Source: Rosistilla carotiformis
GTDB lineage: Bacteria; Planctomycetota; Planctomycetia; Pirellulales; Pirellulaceae
Assembly (NCBI RefSeq): GCF_007753095.1
Contig: NZ_CP036348.1
Location: 4,751,411-4,815,410 of the forward strand
Direction of reading: 5' to 3'
DNA length: 64,000 nucleotides
Part shown: positions 9,266 through 18,109 of the stretch, one piece after another
How positions within the stretch are numbered: the stretch's first letter is position 1
Layout of the letters: each line of letters starts with the position of its first letter
Position numbers and translations under genes: made by a program
Notes under the pieces: model-generated
What the model was told of the DNA's origin: nothing
Databases searched by the model: none
What the model saw: the letters and a program-made list of their open reading frames with translations, nothing else

Positions 9266-9673
9266 ATGTACTTTGAAGATCCGATGCCTTTCGATTGCAA
9301 ATGTGGCCACCGTGGCCAATACCCAATCCAAGACTTGGTCTCGCTGAATTCGCAGTGCAGCGGTTGTGGGTTTTCCCTGCGTTCGCTCGGCCGGTCGATC
9401 CAGCAAACGATGAACGTTTCGCACGCCTGCAGCAAGATCGCCGTGATTGCGGTGGAGTTGGAATTGCAGTGGATGATCGAATTCGATGATCCCGAGTTGG
9501 AGCAACTGCGCACGGTGGGTGATTTTACTAACCTGCTGGCCGCAAAATCTACGGAGCTCTCGCCGGTCGAAGCGCTCGACGTGGTCCTCGACAAGCTCGC
9601 CGCTCACGAAGCCGATGGCGGCGACGCGATCTCCGTCGATTCACCGCTTCGCGAGCTGTTCCACGTCTGTTAG
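9266..9673 (+). CDS. Zinc-ribbon protein with acyl-carrier-like segment, unknown function
   Basis: 135 residues. The N-terminus has CKCG and, 20 residues later, CSGCG, a rubredoxin-like zinc ribbon. The middle part, FDDPELEQLRTVGDFTNLLA preceded by an amphipathic helix, looks like helices II-III of an acyl carrier protein (compare the common E-I-P-D-x-x-A-E-K-I-x-T-V-x-D pattern). The DSL phosphopantetheine site is not clearly kept; a Cys-Ser lies at about the right distance. It follows folD by 46 bp on the same strand and may be cotranscribed with it. I do not recognise a named family, and no activity can be assigned. Confidence 0.7.
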   Translation: MYFEDPMPFDCKCGHRGQYPIQDLVSLNSQCSGCGFSLRSLGRSIQQTMNVSHACSKIAVIAVELELQWMIEFDDPELEQLRTVGDFTNLLAAKSTELSPVEALDVVLDKLAAHEADGGDAISVDSPLRELFHVC

Positions 9674-9674
9674 C

Positions 9675-10154
9675 TCAGTGGACCTTGATCAATTCGACGA
9701 TAAAGTGCAGTGTGGAACCGCCGGGAATCGTCGATCCCGCACCCGCCGCGCCATAACCCAGATGCGCTGGAATGGTCAGTTCGATCATTCCCCCTTCGTT
9801 GACCAACTGCAATCCTTCGGTCCAACCGGGAACCACTTGATCCAACCGGAACGTTGCCGGTTGGCCCCGCTTATAAGAACTGTCAAAGATCGTTTGATCG
9901 TCCAACCAACCGCGGTAGTGAACGGTCACTTCATCGGTCGCGGTGGGCTGAGGGCCGTCGGCCGCGCGAAGGATCCGGTACCGCAATCCGCTTTCCGTCT
10001 TCGTGAAGTCGGTCGGCGCATCGGGGTCGCGTGGTCCAGGGCCGCCCCCGGAGGTGCCCGCACACGAGACACACGCTAGGATCGCCAGAAGGCAGGTGAT
10101 TTGTAGCGGTGCCCGAGAGATCTTCCGTAGGTTCAATTGATAATTCATCAGCAT
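9675..10154 (-). CDS. FKBP-type peptidyl-prolyl isomerase, exported
   Basis: 159 residues. The C-terminal FKBP domain shows TVHYRGWLDDQTIFDSS, the VVPGWTEGLQLV segment, IPAHLGYG and IPGGSTLHFIVEL, the standard binding-pocket residues. An N-terminal hydrophobic segment ends LACVSCAG, which is either a signal peptide or an imperfect lipobox, so the protein is periplasmic or membrane-bound. The frame is open to 10220; ATG at 10154 is preferred because it puts the hydrophobic segment near the N-terminus. ATG at 10148 is equally possible. It likely acts as a folding helper in the periplasm. Confidence 0.88.
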   Translation of the reverse strand: MLMNYQLNLRKISRAPLQITCLLAILACVSCAGTSGGGPGPRDPDAPTDFTKTESGLRYRILRAADGPQPTATDEVTVHYRGWLDDQTIFDSSYKRGQPATFRLDQVVPGWTEGLQLVNEGGMIELTIPAHLGYGAAGAGSTIPGGSTLHFIVELIKVH

Positions 10155-10247
10155 ATTGCAAAGGTTCAAAGTGGGTTTCACGCCAACCGACGGACGGCGA
10201 ATGGGTACTCTGTTTACCAAAAGTCCATCCGCTGCGGCACCCGCGGG

Positions 10248-11603
10248 TTATTCCGTTTCAATGGTTTCATTCTTGTTCTTGGGGCGAAAGTCGTCTTCGC
10301 TAGGCTCCGGCGGCAACGGCCGGCTATCGCCGCTGCGAACCTGTAAGGCCGTGCGACGAATCTCACCCAACGTCTTCCTTGGCATGCGACAGTGAACCGT
10401 GATCACCTCATTCGTCATCTCGCGCGACAAGACTTCGCCCTTGGCACTCAAGTAGGCTTGCAGTTTGCCATTGGCCGGATCGATGTCGACATGTAAATCC
10501 AAAAATTCACGACTCAGCGCATCCCCAACCGCCAAGGAAAGTTCTTTCAAACCGACCCCCGCTTTCGCACTGCAGGTGAGCGCGTTGGGATACCGGTCCA
10601 TGAACCGTTCCAACAACTGGCGGGATTCGATCGCATCGATCTTGTTCAACACCAACAAGGTATCTTTTTCCTCGATGCCAATCTCTTCGAGCACCTTATA
10701 GACGGCATGGATCTGATCCAACACCGCTGGATTACTCGCATCGGCGACATGTAAAAGCAGCTCCGCCTGGCGTGCCTCTTCCAACGTCGCTTTAAAACTG
10801 GCGATCAGGCGGTGAGGGAGATCGCGGATGAACCCGACCGTATCGCTTAACAATACTGGGCCCCAACCGATCAATTGCCACCGGCGGGTACGTGTGTCGA
10901 GCGTCGCGAACAACTTGTCCGCCGCTTCGACTCCCGCCCCGGTCAGCGCATTCATCAACGTGCTCTTCCCCGCGTTGGTGTATCCGACCAGCGAGACCGT
11001 TGCGTTGTCGCTACGCGCGGCGACCTGCCGCTCACGACGACGTTCGACCTTCTGCAGCGATTCACGCAGCTCATGGATCCGGTTCTCGACCAACCGGCGG
11101 TCGACTTCCAACTGCGTTTCACCGGGGCCACGCATGCCGACGCCCATCGATTGACGCGACAGGTGAGTCCACATCCGTTTCAGCCGCGGCAGCGAATATT
11201 CCAACTGAGCCAGTTCGACCGACAACCGCGCTTCGTAGGTTTGCGCGTTCGATGCAAAGATGTCCAAGATCAACTCGGTCCGGTCGATCACCTTGGTATG
11301 AAGCGCTTGTTCCAAATTACGCGTCTGCCCCGGATACAAATCGTTATCGAAGATCACCACATCGGCTTCGAATTGATCGATCAGGCCTTTCAGTTCATTG
11401 ACCTTTCCTTTTCCGATAAAAGTCTTTTGGTCGGGCTTATCGCGACGCTGCACCAATCCGCCCACCACTTCGGTTCCCGCCGTCGTCGCCAAGCCCGTCA
11501 ATTCCGCCAGCGGATCGACTTCGGATTGGTGATCAGGCAACAGCAAACGCACCAGCACACTCCGTTCGCTGGCTAAACTCTCGATTCGTTGCTCGTCTCG
11601 CAC
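10248..11603 (-). CDS. hflX: GTPase HflX
   Basis: 451 residues. HflX is a ribosome-binding GTPase that splits stalled ribosomes. The HflX N-terminal domain carries TFIGKGKVNELKGLI; the linker helix has GPGETQLEVDRR; the G domain has GYTNAGKSTLMNAL (P-loop), DTVGFIRDLP (G3) and NKID (G4). The start GTG at 11603 has AAGGA about 12 bases upstream and gives V-R-D-E-Q-R; an ATG 18 codons further upstream is possible. The C-terminal ~80 residues, with a GEIRRTALQV segment and an acidic/basic tail, are typical. Confidence 0.92.
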   Translation of the reverse strand: MRDEQRIESLASERSVLVRLLLPDHQSEVDPLAELTGLATTAGTEVVGGLVQRRDKPDQKTFIGKGKVNELKGLIDQFEADVVIFDNDLYPGQTRNLEQALHTKVIDRTELILDIFASNAQTYEARLSVELAQLEYSLPRLKRMWTHLSRQSMGVGMRGPGETQLEVDRRLVENRIHELRESLQKVERRRERQVAARSDNATVSLVGYTNAGKSTLMNALTGAGVEAADKLFATLDTRTRRWQLIGWGPVLLSDTVGFIRDLPHRLIASFKATLEEARQAELLLHVADASNPAVLDQIHAVYKVLEEIGIEEKDTLLVLNKIDAIESRQLLERFMDRYPNALTCSAKAGVGLKELSLAVGDALSREFLDLHVDIDPANGKLQAYLSAKGEVLSREMTNEVITVHCRMPRKTLGEIRRTALQVRSGDSRPLPPEPSEDDFRPKNKNETIETE

Positions 11604-11774
11604 TTGTTGTTTGTATCCTTCAGGAAATTCGATCGGGCAGCGACATCCGCTCCCCACAGTTCAATTCGATTCGCCGCGCGACCGAGGTTTCGATCACCGC
11701 AGCCGCTTCGCTCGATAGCGGCAACCGATCGGCGTGGCAACGCAAACCGGCGCCCACCAACTCTGCCGCCCTCT

Positions 11775-12632
11775 CTATCGCGTTTGCAACTCGAGATAAG
11801 CTTTGTAATAACGATGCCCAAATTCCCGCATCGATGCCGCATCAAAATGCACATTGTCACTCTTTGGCGTCAAGCCATCACTGGGGACAAAGGCGGTATG
11901 CGGCACGTTTTCAGGAAGGCTTCGATGCGCCGCATCCACCATCCGCTTCGAATCGCTCCAGGGTCGATCGGCAAATTGTCCCAACTGGCCCACCAAGAAC
12001 GGAACCTCGGGGGCCCCCACGTCGGCGCGGAACCTCGCGACCAGATCAATCAGTTTTTCCTGATAGCCCGGTGCGGAGGATGTTCCCGAATCCGATTCTC
12101 CTTGATGCCACAGAATTCCTTTCAGAGTTCCGGCAGGGAGCGCCAGCTTCGTCCTCGCTTGGCAGTCGTCCCAAGGATGCGTCTTTGTCTGTTTATGGAA
12201 TCCGCCCGGTTTCCAGACCGTGATCGACGATCCGCCAACGGCGCAAGGGATCAGTCCCACGGTGACACCAGGATGATCGGCGGCGTAGTCGATGGCAAAG
12301 GTCTTCCCCAAACCAACGCCTGCAATTCCCGGCTTATCAAAATGCAAAGGGTCTTTGGCCGGCACCCATTGGTTTGCTTTGTTAAACATCAACACCTGTG
12401 GGTGCGGCTGCGTGTCCTGGTCGGCAACTTTACCGCGACCGGCCATGTTCGATTGGCCAACCAATAAGAACAGGTGAAATTGTTGCGGATCCTTGGGAAC
12501 AGCGACTTCCGCCGCGGCAGCCTCGGCGGCCGGTTCATCGGCGACGATCGACCCTGCGGTGACCAACAGCCAACAACATCCCAAGCCGAACGTTAGGAGG
12601 GTTTGAGTTCGCAAGCGGATTCCAGCAGACAT
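11775..12632 (-). CDS. Secreted sialate O-acetylesterase-like (CE6) hydrolase
   Basis: 285 residues with an N-terminal signal peptide (hydrophobic LLTFGLGCCWLLVTAGS then VADEP). It has the SGNH-type blocks of the carbohydrate esterase 6/sialate O-acetylesterase family: block I GQSNMAGRG (nucleophile Ser), VGGSSI, WHQGESDSG and the catalytic VHFDA near the C-terminus. It probably removes acetyl groups from polysaccharides outside the cytoplasm. The open frame begins with GTG at 12653; the ATG at 12632 is preferred. The substrate is inferred only from the family. Confidence 0.85.
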   Translation of the reverse strand: MSAGIRLRTQTLLTFGLGCCWLLVTAGSIVADEPAAEAAAAEVAVPKDPQQFHLFLLVGQSNMAGRGKVADQDTQPHPQVLMFNKANQWVPAKDPLHFDKPGIAGVGLGKTFAIDYAADHPGVTVGLIPCAVGGSSITVWKPGGFHKQTKTHPWDDCQARTKLALPAGTLKGILWHQGESDSGTSSAPGYQEKLIDLVARFRADVGAPEVPFLVGQLGQFADRPWSDSKRMVDAAHRSLPENVPHTAFVPSDGLTPKSDNVHFDAASMREFGHRYYKAYLELQTR

Positions 12633-12715
12633 GGAGGTTTTGTTTGAAAACACGATCGATTCAGTTCCTAGGGTTCAATGAGCGGGCGGGAAAGCGGGAA
12701 GCGCGGGGCGGCCGA

Positions 12716-13222
12716 TCATTCGACCTGGGACAGGTCCCGTTCCAAAATCGCGACATCGAGTTGGCGATCCAATTTGTCCCCCACGCCATGCATGATACCA
12801 ACATCTCGGAACCCAAACCGGTAGTGCAGCTTCAAACTGGCTTGATTGGAAGCTTCCACTTTCGACAGCAACACCCGAAACCCGATCTGCCGCGCTCGGG
12901 GGATCAAGGCAGCAAACAGTTCTTTACCGACGCCGCGGCCGCGAAAAGGTTCGGCAATCCATATCGAAACTTCGCTTGTTCGATGGTATCCGCCGACATG
13001 CAGCGCCCACGGCGACAGCGACGCCCAACCGAACATCGTCGACGACTCGTCTACGGCCGCCAACACGGGATACCGATCGGCAACGTGCAGTTTCCACCAC
13101 GCTTGCTGTTGATCGGCCAGCAACGGATCCAATTTAAAGGTGTTCACGCCGGTTAAGATCTCGTGATTCAAGATCTCGAAAATGGCATCCAAATCGGATT
13201 CGACCGCATCGCGTACAAGCAT
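12716..13222 (-). CDS. GNAT N-acetyltransferase (phosphinothricin acetyltransferase-like)
   Basis: 168 residues, one GNAT domain. The N-terminal VRDAVESDLDAIFEILNHEI and the acetyl-CoA loop FRGRGVGKELFAALI are characteristic of the phosphinothricin/methionine sulfone acetyltransferase subgroup, as is the late GFRDVGIMHGVGDKLDR segment. A house-keeping role in acetylating amino-acid-like compounds is likely; the true substrate is unknown. Confidence 0.87.
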   Translation of the reverse strand: MLVRDAVESDLDAIFEILNHEILTGVNTFKLDPLLADQQQAWWKLHVADRYPVLAAVDESSTMFGWASLSPWALHVGGYHRTSEVSIWIAEPFRGRGVGKELFAALIPRARQIGFRVLLSKVEASNQASLKLHYRFGFRDVGIMHGVGDKLDRQLDVAILERDLSQVE

Positions 13223-13292
13223 ACAAACCTAGCAAAAATTGGACCTGCAGCGCCTCGGGGGCCGATCGTCCCCGGTCGCAATCGATCGACGT

Positions 13293-14984
13293 CTAGAAGC
13301 CTTCGATCACTTCGCGACCAGCGCGCGTCAGCAACTGGTACCACAAGGTCGGATCGATCGCGAGCGTCACGAATCGCACCGATCCATCAAACATCGCCAC
13401 GTGGAAGCCGCCAGGATGATGACCTCCCAAACCGGCCAGCGGTTCGTCGGCGTCGTAGGTCCAATCATCCGGAGCGGTCCAATCGACGGCCCACTCGGGC
13501 GATGTCTCCACGATCATCACGGTGTTGCTGGTTCCATCGATGATGTCGCGAAACCGGAGCGGATTGTCGGCCAACATCGAAAGCCCTTTCCCCAACGGAA
13601 CTTGGTACGCGGTTTTTCCGGGAATCTGAGGGCTGCTGGGGCATACAAACAACTCGGGCATGCGTTGGGCCAACGGGCGATTATGGGCACTGTCCCATGG
13701 CTCATCGAGACGGAATTGCGAATACAATTCGTTCTCTTCGAGATACGGCAGCAACGACACTCGCCAGCTTAACAGTGGCTTGCCCTCTTTGTCGGAGATG
13801 TTCGACGGCAGCTTTTTGTGCACGCTGTGATAGTTGTGGACCGCCAGTGCGAACTGTTTTAAATGGCCTTGGCAGGACATTCTCCGGGCCGCTTCGCGTG
13901 CCGCTTGAACGGCGGGCAGCAGCAGACCTACCAAGATGCTCGCCGATGCGACGTCGACCTGTATATCGGAAGTATTGATTACGATGCTACGCCCCTTGGC
14001 TTGAGGACGGATCATATCGAAGAGTGTATTGACCAGTCGAACGCCATACGCCCGCATGGAATCGGCCACCGGCCCCTCTTCATTTAACAGTAGCGGGATC
14101 GATTCGAGCATCGAATCACGACCGTAGAGCCGCGTCTTTTCGATCACCAATTCCATTTCCTCCGCCGAAACATCGTCGCTTGCATTCAGAGTCATGTCGC
14201 CGGCGAATCCCGTCTTGGCCGTGTAGCGAAGCTCGATCGAATCGAGCAGTTCGGGCAACCGGCTCAAATCCTGCAGCTCTTCCGGCGCTTGCAACAACGC
14301 TTGGTTCACAAATCCCGACAAGATCGGCCGGATCGGTTCCACAACGATCAACGCCTGGGCCTGTCCGTTATCGACCGTTTGACTGGTCAGATGGGCCAAT
14401 GGGCCATCGGTGATCTGATCCGACAACATCCGCGTCACAAAGTATTCGGTTCCCACAATCCACTGCGTGGGACTGATTTGATGCAGCACGGCATTGGGAG
14501 GCGAATCGGGGATCGAATAATACGTCTTGCCGTCGACCTCGCGTTTGCTGGTCCGATCGATCACCTTGTCGTTAAGGCTTTCGATCTCAAGCGGCTTTTC
14601 CAAAGTCACCACCGCACCAAATTCAGGTCCTCCGGGCCCAGGCATTCCGATCACGACGCGCACCGCGAGGATGTCGACCGGATCGACGCCAACATGATGT
14701 TTCCCCGACGCCGAGATCACTTCGATCGGCGCCAACCGGAGCGCCGGATCTTGCAAGATCGCCTGCGGATGGACCTGGAACATCGCGATCGCTTCGCCCG
14801 GAATGAACTCTTTTGTCATCCGCTGGCCATCGGTTGTTTGAGCGACGCCCATCGATCCAAACAAGCTCGCGAAGACAATCGCCAAAGCGATCGTACACAC
14901 TCCACGACCGTGCGCCACAAGAGGAGGCAACCAGCGGCTAGCAACCGAAAACAAAGGACCGATAGAAAACGCGGTTCGATACAT
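13293..14984 (-). CDS. Secreted DUF1559-domain protein
   Basis: 563 residues. A signal peptide (TIALAIVFASLFGSMGVAQ) is followed by a ~300-residue region of no recognised family. A DUF1559 domain follows, starting at VGLLLPAVQAAREAARRMSC and ending with the planctomycete H-x-D-G-type end (MFDGSVRFV). DUF1559 proteins are very abundant in Planctomycetes and usually begin with a type IV-pilin-like helix. Here the domain is instead C-terminal to a different extracellular module, a less common arrangement. It is presumably cell-envelope located, with unknown function. Confidence 0.85.
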   Translation of the reverse strand: MYRTAFSIGPLFSVASRWLPPLVAHGRGVCTIALAIVFASLFGSMGVAQTTDGQRMTKEFIPGEAIAMFQVHPQAILQDPALRLAPIEVISASGKHHVGVDPVDILAVRVVIGMPGPGGPEFGAVVTLEKPLEIESLNDKVIDRTSKREVDGKTYYSIPDSPPNAVLHQISPTQWIVGTEYFVTRMLSDQITDGPLAHLTSQTVDNGQAQALIVVEPIRPILSGFVNQALLQAPEELQDLSRLPELLDSIELRYTAKTGFAGDMTLNASDDVSAEEMELVIEKTRLYGRDSMLESIPLLLNEEGPVADSMRAYGVRLVNTLFDMIRPQAKGRSIVINTSDIQVDVASASILVGLLLPAVQAAREAARRMSCQGHLKQFALAVHNYHSVHKKLPSNISDKEGKPLLSWRVSLLPYLEENELYSQFRLDEPWDSAHNRPLAQRMPELFVCPSSPQIPGKTAYQVPLGKGLSMLADNPLRFRDIIDGTSNTVMIVETSPEWAVDWTAPDDWTYDADEPLAGLGGHHPGGFHVAMFDGSVRFVTLAIDPTLWYQLLTRAGREVIEGF

Positions 14985-15059
14985 GACATCCGCCTCGATG
15001 AGCGTGGTTCGGTAGGACGATGAGACAAACCGCTTTATAGTCGATCCCCTTAGCGATCG

Positions 15060-17486
15060 CTACTCTTTTGGCGGTTCGCTAAAATCTTCCGCATCGACTT
15101 CCACCGGCGGCCGCATCCGAACATCGGGCCGCGCCGGTGGCAGGGGCCGATGACGCAACGTTGCGTGCAGGACGGTCTCAGCTTGCACCTGCGACGCCGA
15201 GGGCGTGATTTCGCATCCGGGCAGCGCGGTTGCAACGCGCCCCACCAACCGCACTTCACCCGCGGGCAACAACGACTCTCCTAAAACGAGCCGCATCAAT
15301 TCGGTCGCCTCGTCGGAAACGTTTGCCCCCAACGGCACGAGGCCTTCGATGGCTTGGAACTTTAACCGCACCGATTCGCCGGCTTGCAGCGGTCCCAGCG
15401 GAGCAGCCTCCAACTGCCCCTCATCGCCACGCCGCACGACCGACACGTCTTCGAATTCGAAGGAGGTGTCATTGCGAAGCGTCGCATTATCGTCGGCCAG
15501 CGACAACGTTCCTCCTAGCGAAACCATTTGCTCCGTATGCAGTAGCTGTGTCTTGTTCGAAGGGACGCTGATCCCCTGCACCTGAACTCCCGCACGGAAT
15601 CCGGTTCGGAACTGTATTTGGCGTTCTACCACGCCACGGGGGCTGGCGCCCATCGCGACCGGCGTCAGCAAGGCTTCGCGGGTATCGAACGCGGCGTCGT
15701 ACGTTGTGCTCAACGAATTATACAACGCCAAATACCGGGTCAGATGCCCGCGATCATGGTTCGCTTGCATTTCCAACAGCGAGATCTCGCTGCGGCTGCG
15801 CGCGAAACCGATGTCCAATTGAGCCTGTCGCGCTACCCAAATCGCGCCGCCAGCGGCAATCACTGGGACCGCAACCCAAGCCCATTCCAAGCGTCCCAGC
15901 AAACGAAAGACGATGTAGTTCAGCGGGACAAGGATCACCAGATACCAGACTAAACTGCGGGCGACGAACCGCGCCGGCGGAATCTCGATTCCCGCCGCTT
16001 GTTGCAACAGATTGCGGGCGACGGTCGACATCCCGCTCTTTTCATTCCAAGCCCCGACGCCGCCAGCGACATTCGGATCATAGCGCTCGCTGGTCCATGC
16101 CGTCGCGGCGGGCTTGTTCGCTAGAGAGCCTTCGATCGCCGCGGCGTTGGCCGAAAGCGCTGTCATGTCGCGGCTGAGGATTCGCAATCCGGAAACCAGT
16201 TGCGAATTCCGAGTCTGTTTCTCGAGCCCGTCGGCAAAAACCGTCTGAACGCCAAAATCCAACGGCAAAAAGTCGCGAGCCGGACGACGTAACAGCGCCC
16301 CGTTATAAAACCCCGCGGCATGATTCCACTTCCGCAACCATCCCGAGGTCAGGTCGAACCGCGTGATCACCACATTCCCAACACCACTTGACTTTTCAAT
16401 CACCAACGCGTTGGTTCCATCCACTGCGCGAGCCGACGGCAACATCTCCCCACCCGCCGCTGGCATCGAATCGATCGCATCCAGCGCGTCGATCGTCGTC
16501 GGCAACGCGTCGGCCGCCGCGGCGTCGTCCGATGCGGAAGGTATCTGCCATTGGCGAACCAACGGCGCCAATTCGGCTCCCGTTAATTCGGTTCGCCCCG
16601 TCGCCTGGATCGGCAGCAACGCTTCCAATGGAGTCCCACGAAAGCCGGGAGCCGCGGCGGGCCCGTTGACGATCACGCGGCCTCCCCACGCGACCCAATC
16701 CAGCAACGCCTGCTGCTGATCGGCGGTCAACGCTTCGGGATCCAGATCATCCCACAACAGATAGGCGATCGATGTCCATTGCAGGAAGCTGTCGGGGAGC
16801 GGAATCACACCGTCGGTGCTGGGGGCGACCATACGATAGTGGACATTTTGCTCCGCGTCCCCCAATTCATCCGACCGCATCCGTTGCCAGTCGTCGTCGC
16901 CGATGTAAGCGAATTCCGCCGGACGCGAAGTCAGCACGACAAAGAAGTATTGGTGAGCGGGCATCGCGTTGATCCGCGATTGCAAACCTTCAAACAGTGT
17001 CCCTTGCCGCGAGGAAAACGAACTTTGCAGCAGCATTCCGCGTTGTGCCGGTTCGCTGAGCTGCGGCATGTAAAGCTGGAGATCGAAACGCTTCTGCTGA
17101 CCTTTGGCCAATGCCGCGGGACGCGAGAAGACAAAGCTGTAATCGGTGTTCCCAACGGGCAACCGCGATCGATCCAGGGCCAGCGATTCGGTGACCAATG
17201 CGCCGCGATGGTCCTGCCGTGTCGCTTTGAGATCCTGGTAGGCGGCGGCCCAGTGCGCGGGCTTCACGAAGCTGACCGGCGAATCGGCGTGAGTCGGCAT
17301 CGTCCGCAAGATGCCGACGGCGATTTCCGGTTCGGTCGGTTTGTCCTCGAGATCGGGATCTCCCGATTGCCGGCAGCCGTCGCAACCGACAACCGGCAGA
17401 AACAACAGCAACATCCCCAAAGAAAAGATGCGAAAACTCGCAGGCCGGCGCTGGCCTTGCGACGGTTGCGAAAAGAGCTTCGACAA
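15060..17486 (-). CDS. Large envelope lipoprotein with two C-terminal-half membrane segments, unknown function
   Basis: 808 residues. A basic N-terminus, a hydrophobic stretch and the lipobox VVGC near residue 35 indicate a lipoprotein. The middle part has a glutamine-amidotransferase-like Rossmann pattern (SIAYLLWDDLDPEALTADQQ and WVAWGGRVIVNGP), as in DUF4350-type membrane proteins. Two adjacent transmembrane helices follow (SLVWYLVILVPLNYIVFRLL and the next WAWVAVPVIAAGGAIWVA), then a beta-rich C-terminus. TTG at 17486 is chosen because AAGGA lies 7 bases upstream and it places the lipobox correctly; ATG at 17537 is the alternative. No enzymatic motif is visible. Confidence 0.75.
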   Translation of the reverse strand: MSKLFSQPSQGQRRPASFRIFSLGMLLLFLPVVGCDGCRQSGDPDLEDKPTEPEIAVGILRTMPTHADSPVSFVKPAHWAAAYQDLKATRQDHRGALVTESLALDRSRLPVGNTDYSFVFSRPAALAKGQQKRFDLQLYMPQLSEPAQRGMLLQSSFSSRQGTLFEGLQSRINAMPAHQYFFVVLTSRPAEFAYIGDDDWQRMRSDELGDAEQNVHYRMVAPSTDGVIPLPDSFLQWTSIAYLLWDDLDPEALTADQQQALLDWVAWGGRVIVNGPAAAPGFRGTPLEALLPIQATGRTELTGAELAPLVRQWQIPSASDDAAAADALPTTIDALDAIDSMPAAGGEMLPSARAVDGTNALVIEKSSGVGNVVITRFDLTSGWLRKWNHAAGFYNGALLRRPARDFLPLDFGVQTVFADGLEKQTRNSQLVSGLRILSRDMTALSANAAAIEGSLANKPAATAWTSERYDPNVAGGVGAWNEKSGMSTVARNLLQQAAGIEIPPARFVARSLVWYLVILVPLNYIVFRLLGRLEWAWVAVPVIAAGGAIWVARQAQLDIGFARSRSEISLLEMQANHDRGHLTRYLALYNSLSTTYDAAFDTREALLTPVAMGASPRGVVERQIQFRTGFRAGVQVQGISVPSNKTQLLHTEQMVSLGGTLSLADDNATLRNDTSFEFEDVSVVRRGDEGQLEAAPLGPLQAGESVRLKFQAIEGLVPLGANVSDEATELMRLVLGESLLPAGEVRLVGRVATALPGCEITPSASQVQAETVLHATLRHRPLPPARPDVRMRPPVEVDAEDFSEPPKE

Positions 17487-17657
17487 TTCGGAATCCTTAT
17501 CGCAGCCGCGGGTTGGTGAAACCGAGGACACGTACATTTCCAAGGGGTGATCCACTCCCAAACACGCCCGCGTTCGGTTCAACCATCCACCGCGATCCCG
17601 CGTCCCGCGTCCCGCTGCGGATTTGCTCGGCGGCTGTCACAAGCTAACCCACGCGAA

Positions 17658-17987
17658 CTACCAGCCCATCACCATGTTCGATTCGATGACCTTCCGCGCG
17701 GCGTCCAAGTCGGTTCCGGTTTGATTCATATAGAGCCTGATCGCGTGAACTTTATCGCCCGCCGACTTTGCCAAACAATCGCGTGCGGTGACGCAAGGGT
17801 CCAATGTCGTGGTCGTCGTTAGCCCCAATGCGCCTTTGGAAATGACCCAACTGTCGCGAGGGCGTTTGGTCATCCGAATCACGTTATCGGTTGGATAGGC
17901 ATCGACCACCACGGCATGGGCGGCTTCTTCGTCCGCAGCCCACGTGATGATGATGTGAGCATTGGTTTCAATTTCGAACAACGGCAT
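17658..17987 (-). CDS. Small protein with L7/L12 C-terminal-like motif
   Basis: 109 residues, with GGAGAG about 8 bases before the ATG. The last ~28 residues, VHAIRLYMNQTGTDLDAARK then VIES, follow the pattern V-x-A-I-x6-T-G-x2-L-x2-A-x3-(V/I)-E of the ribosomal protein L7/L12 C-terminal fold. That fold also occurs in small bacterial proteins of unknown role. The N-terminal half (FEIETNAHIIITWAADEEAA) is not recognised. It sits alone between the lipoprotein and VWA genes on the same strand. Confidence 0.65.
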   Translation of the reverse strand: MPLFEIETNAHIIITWAADEEAAHAVVVDAYPTDNVIRMTKRPRDSWVISKGALGLTTTTTLDPCVTARDCLAKSAGDKVHAIRLYMNQTGTDLDAARKVIESNMVMGW

Positions 17988-18109
17988 CTAATTTCTCTCC
18001 AGAATCCAACAACCGACCCAACCGCGGGAATGAAGTGGCCATGATATCGTGCCCTAGGCACAATGTGCAATGAACCCGACGAACCGCAGCGGACACGCCC
18101 GATGGGGAA

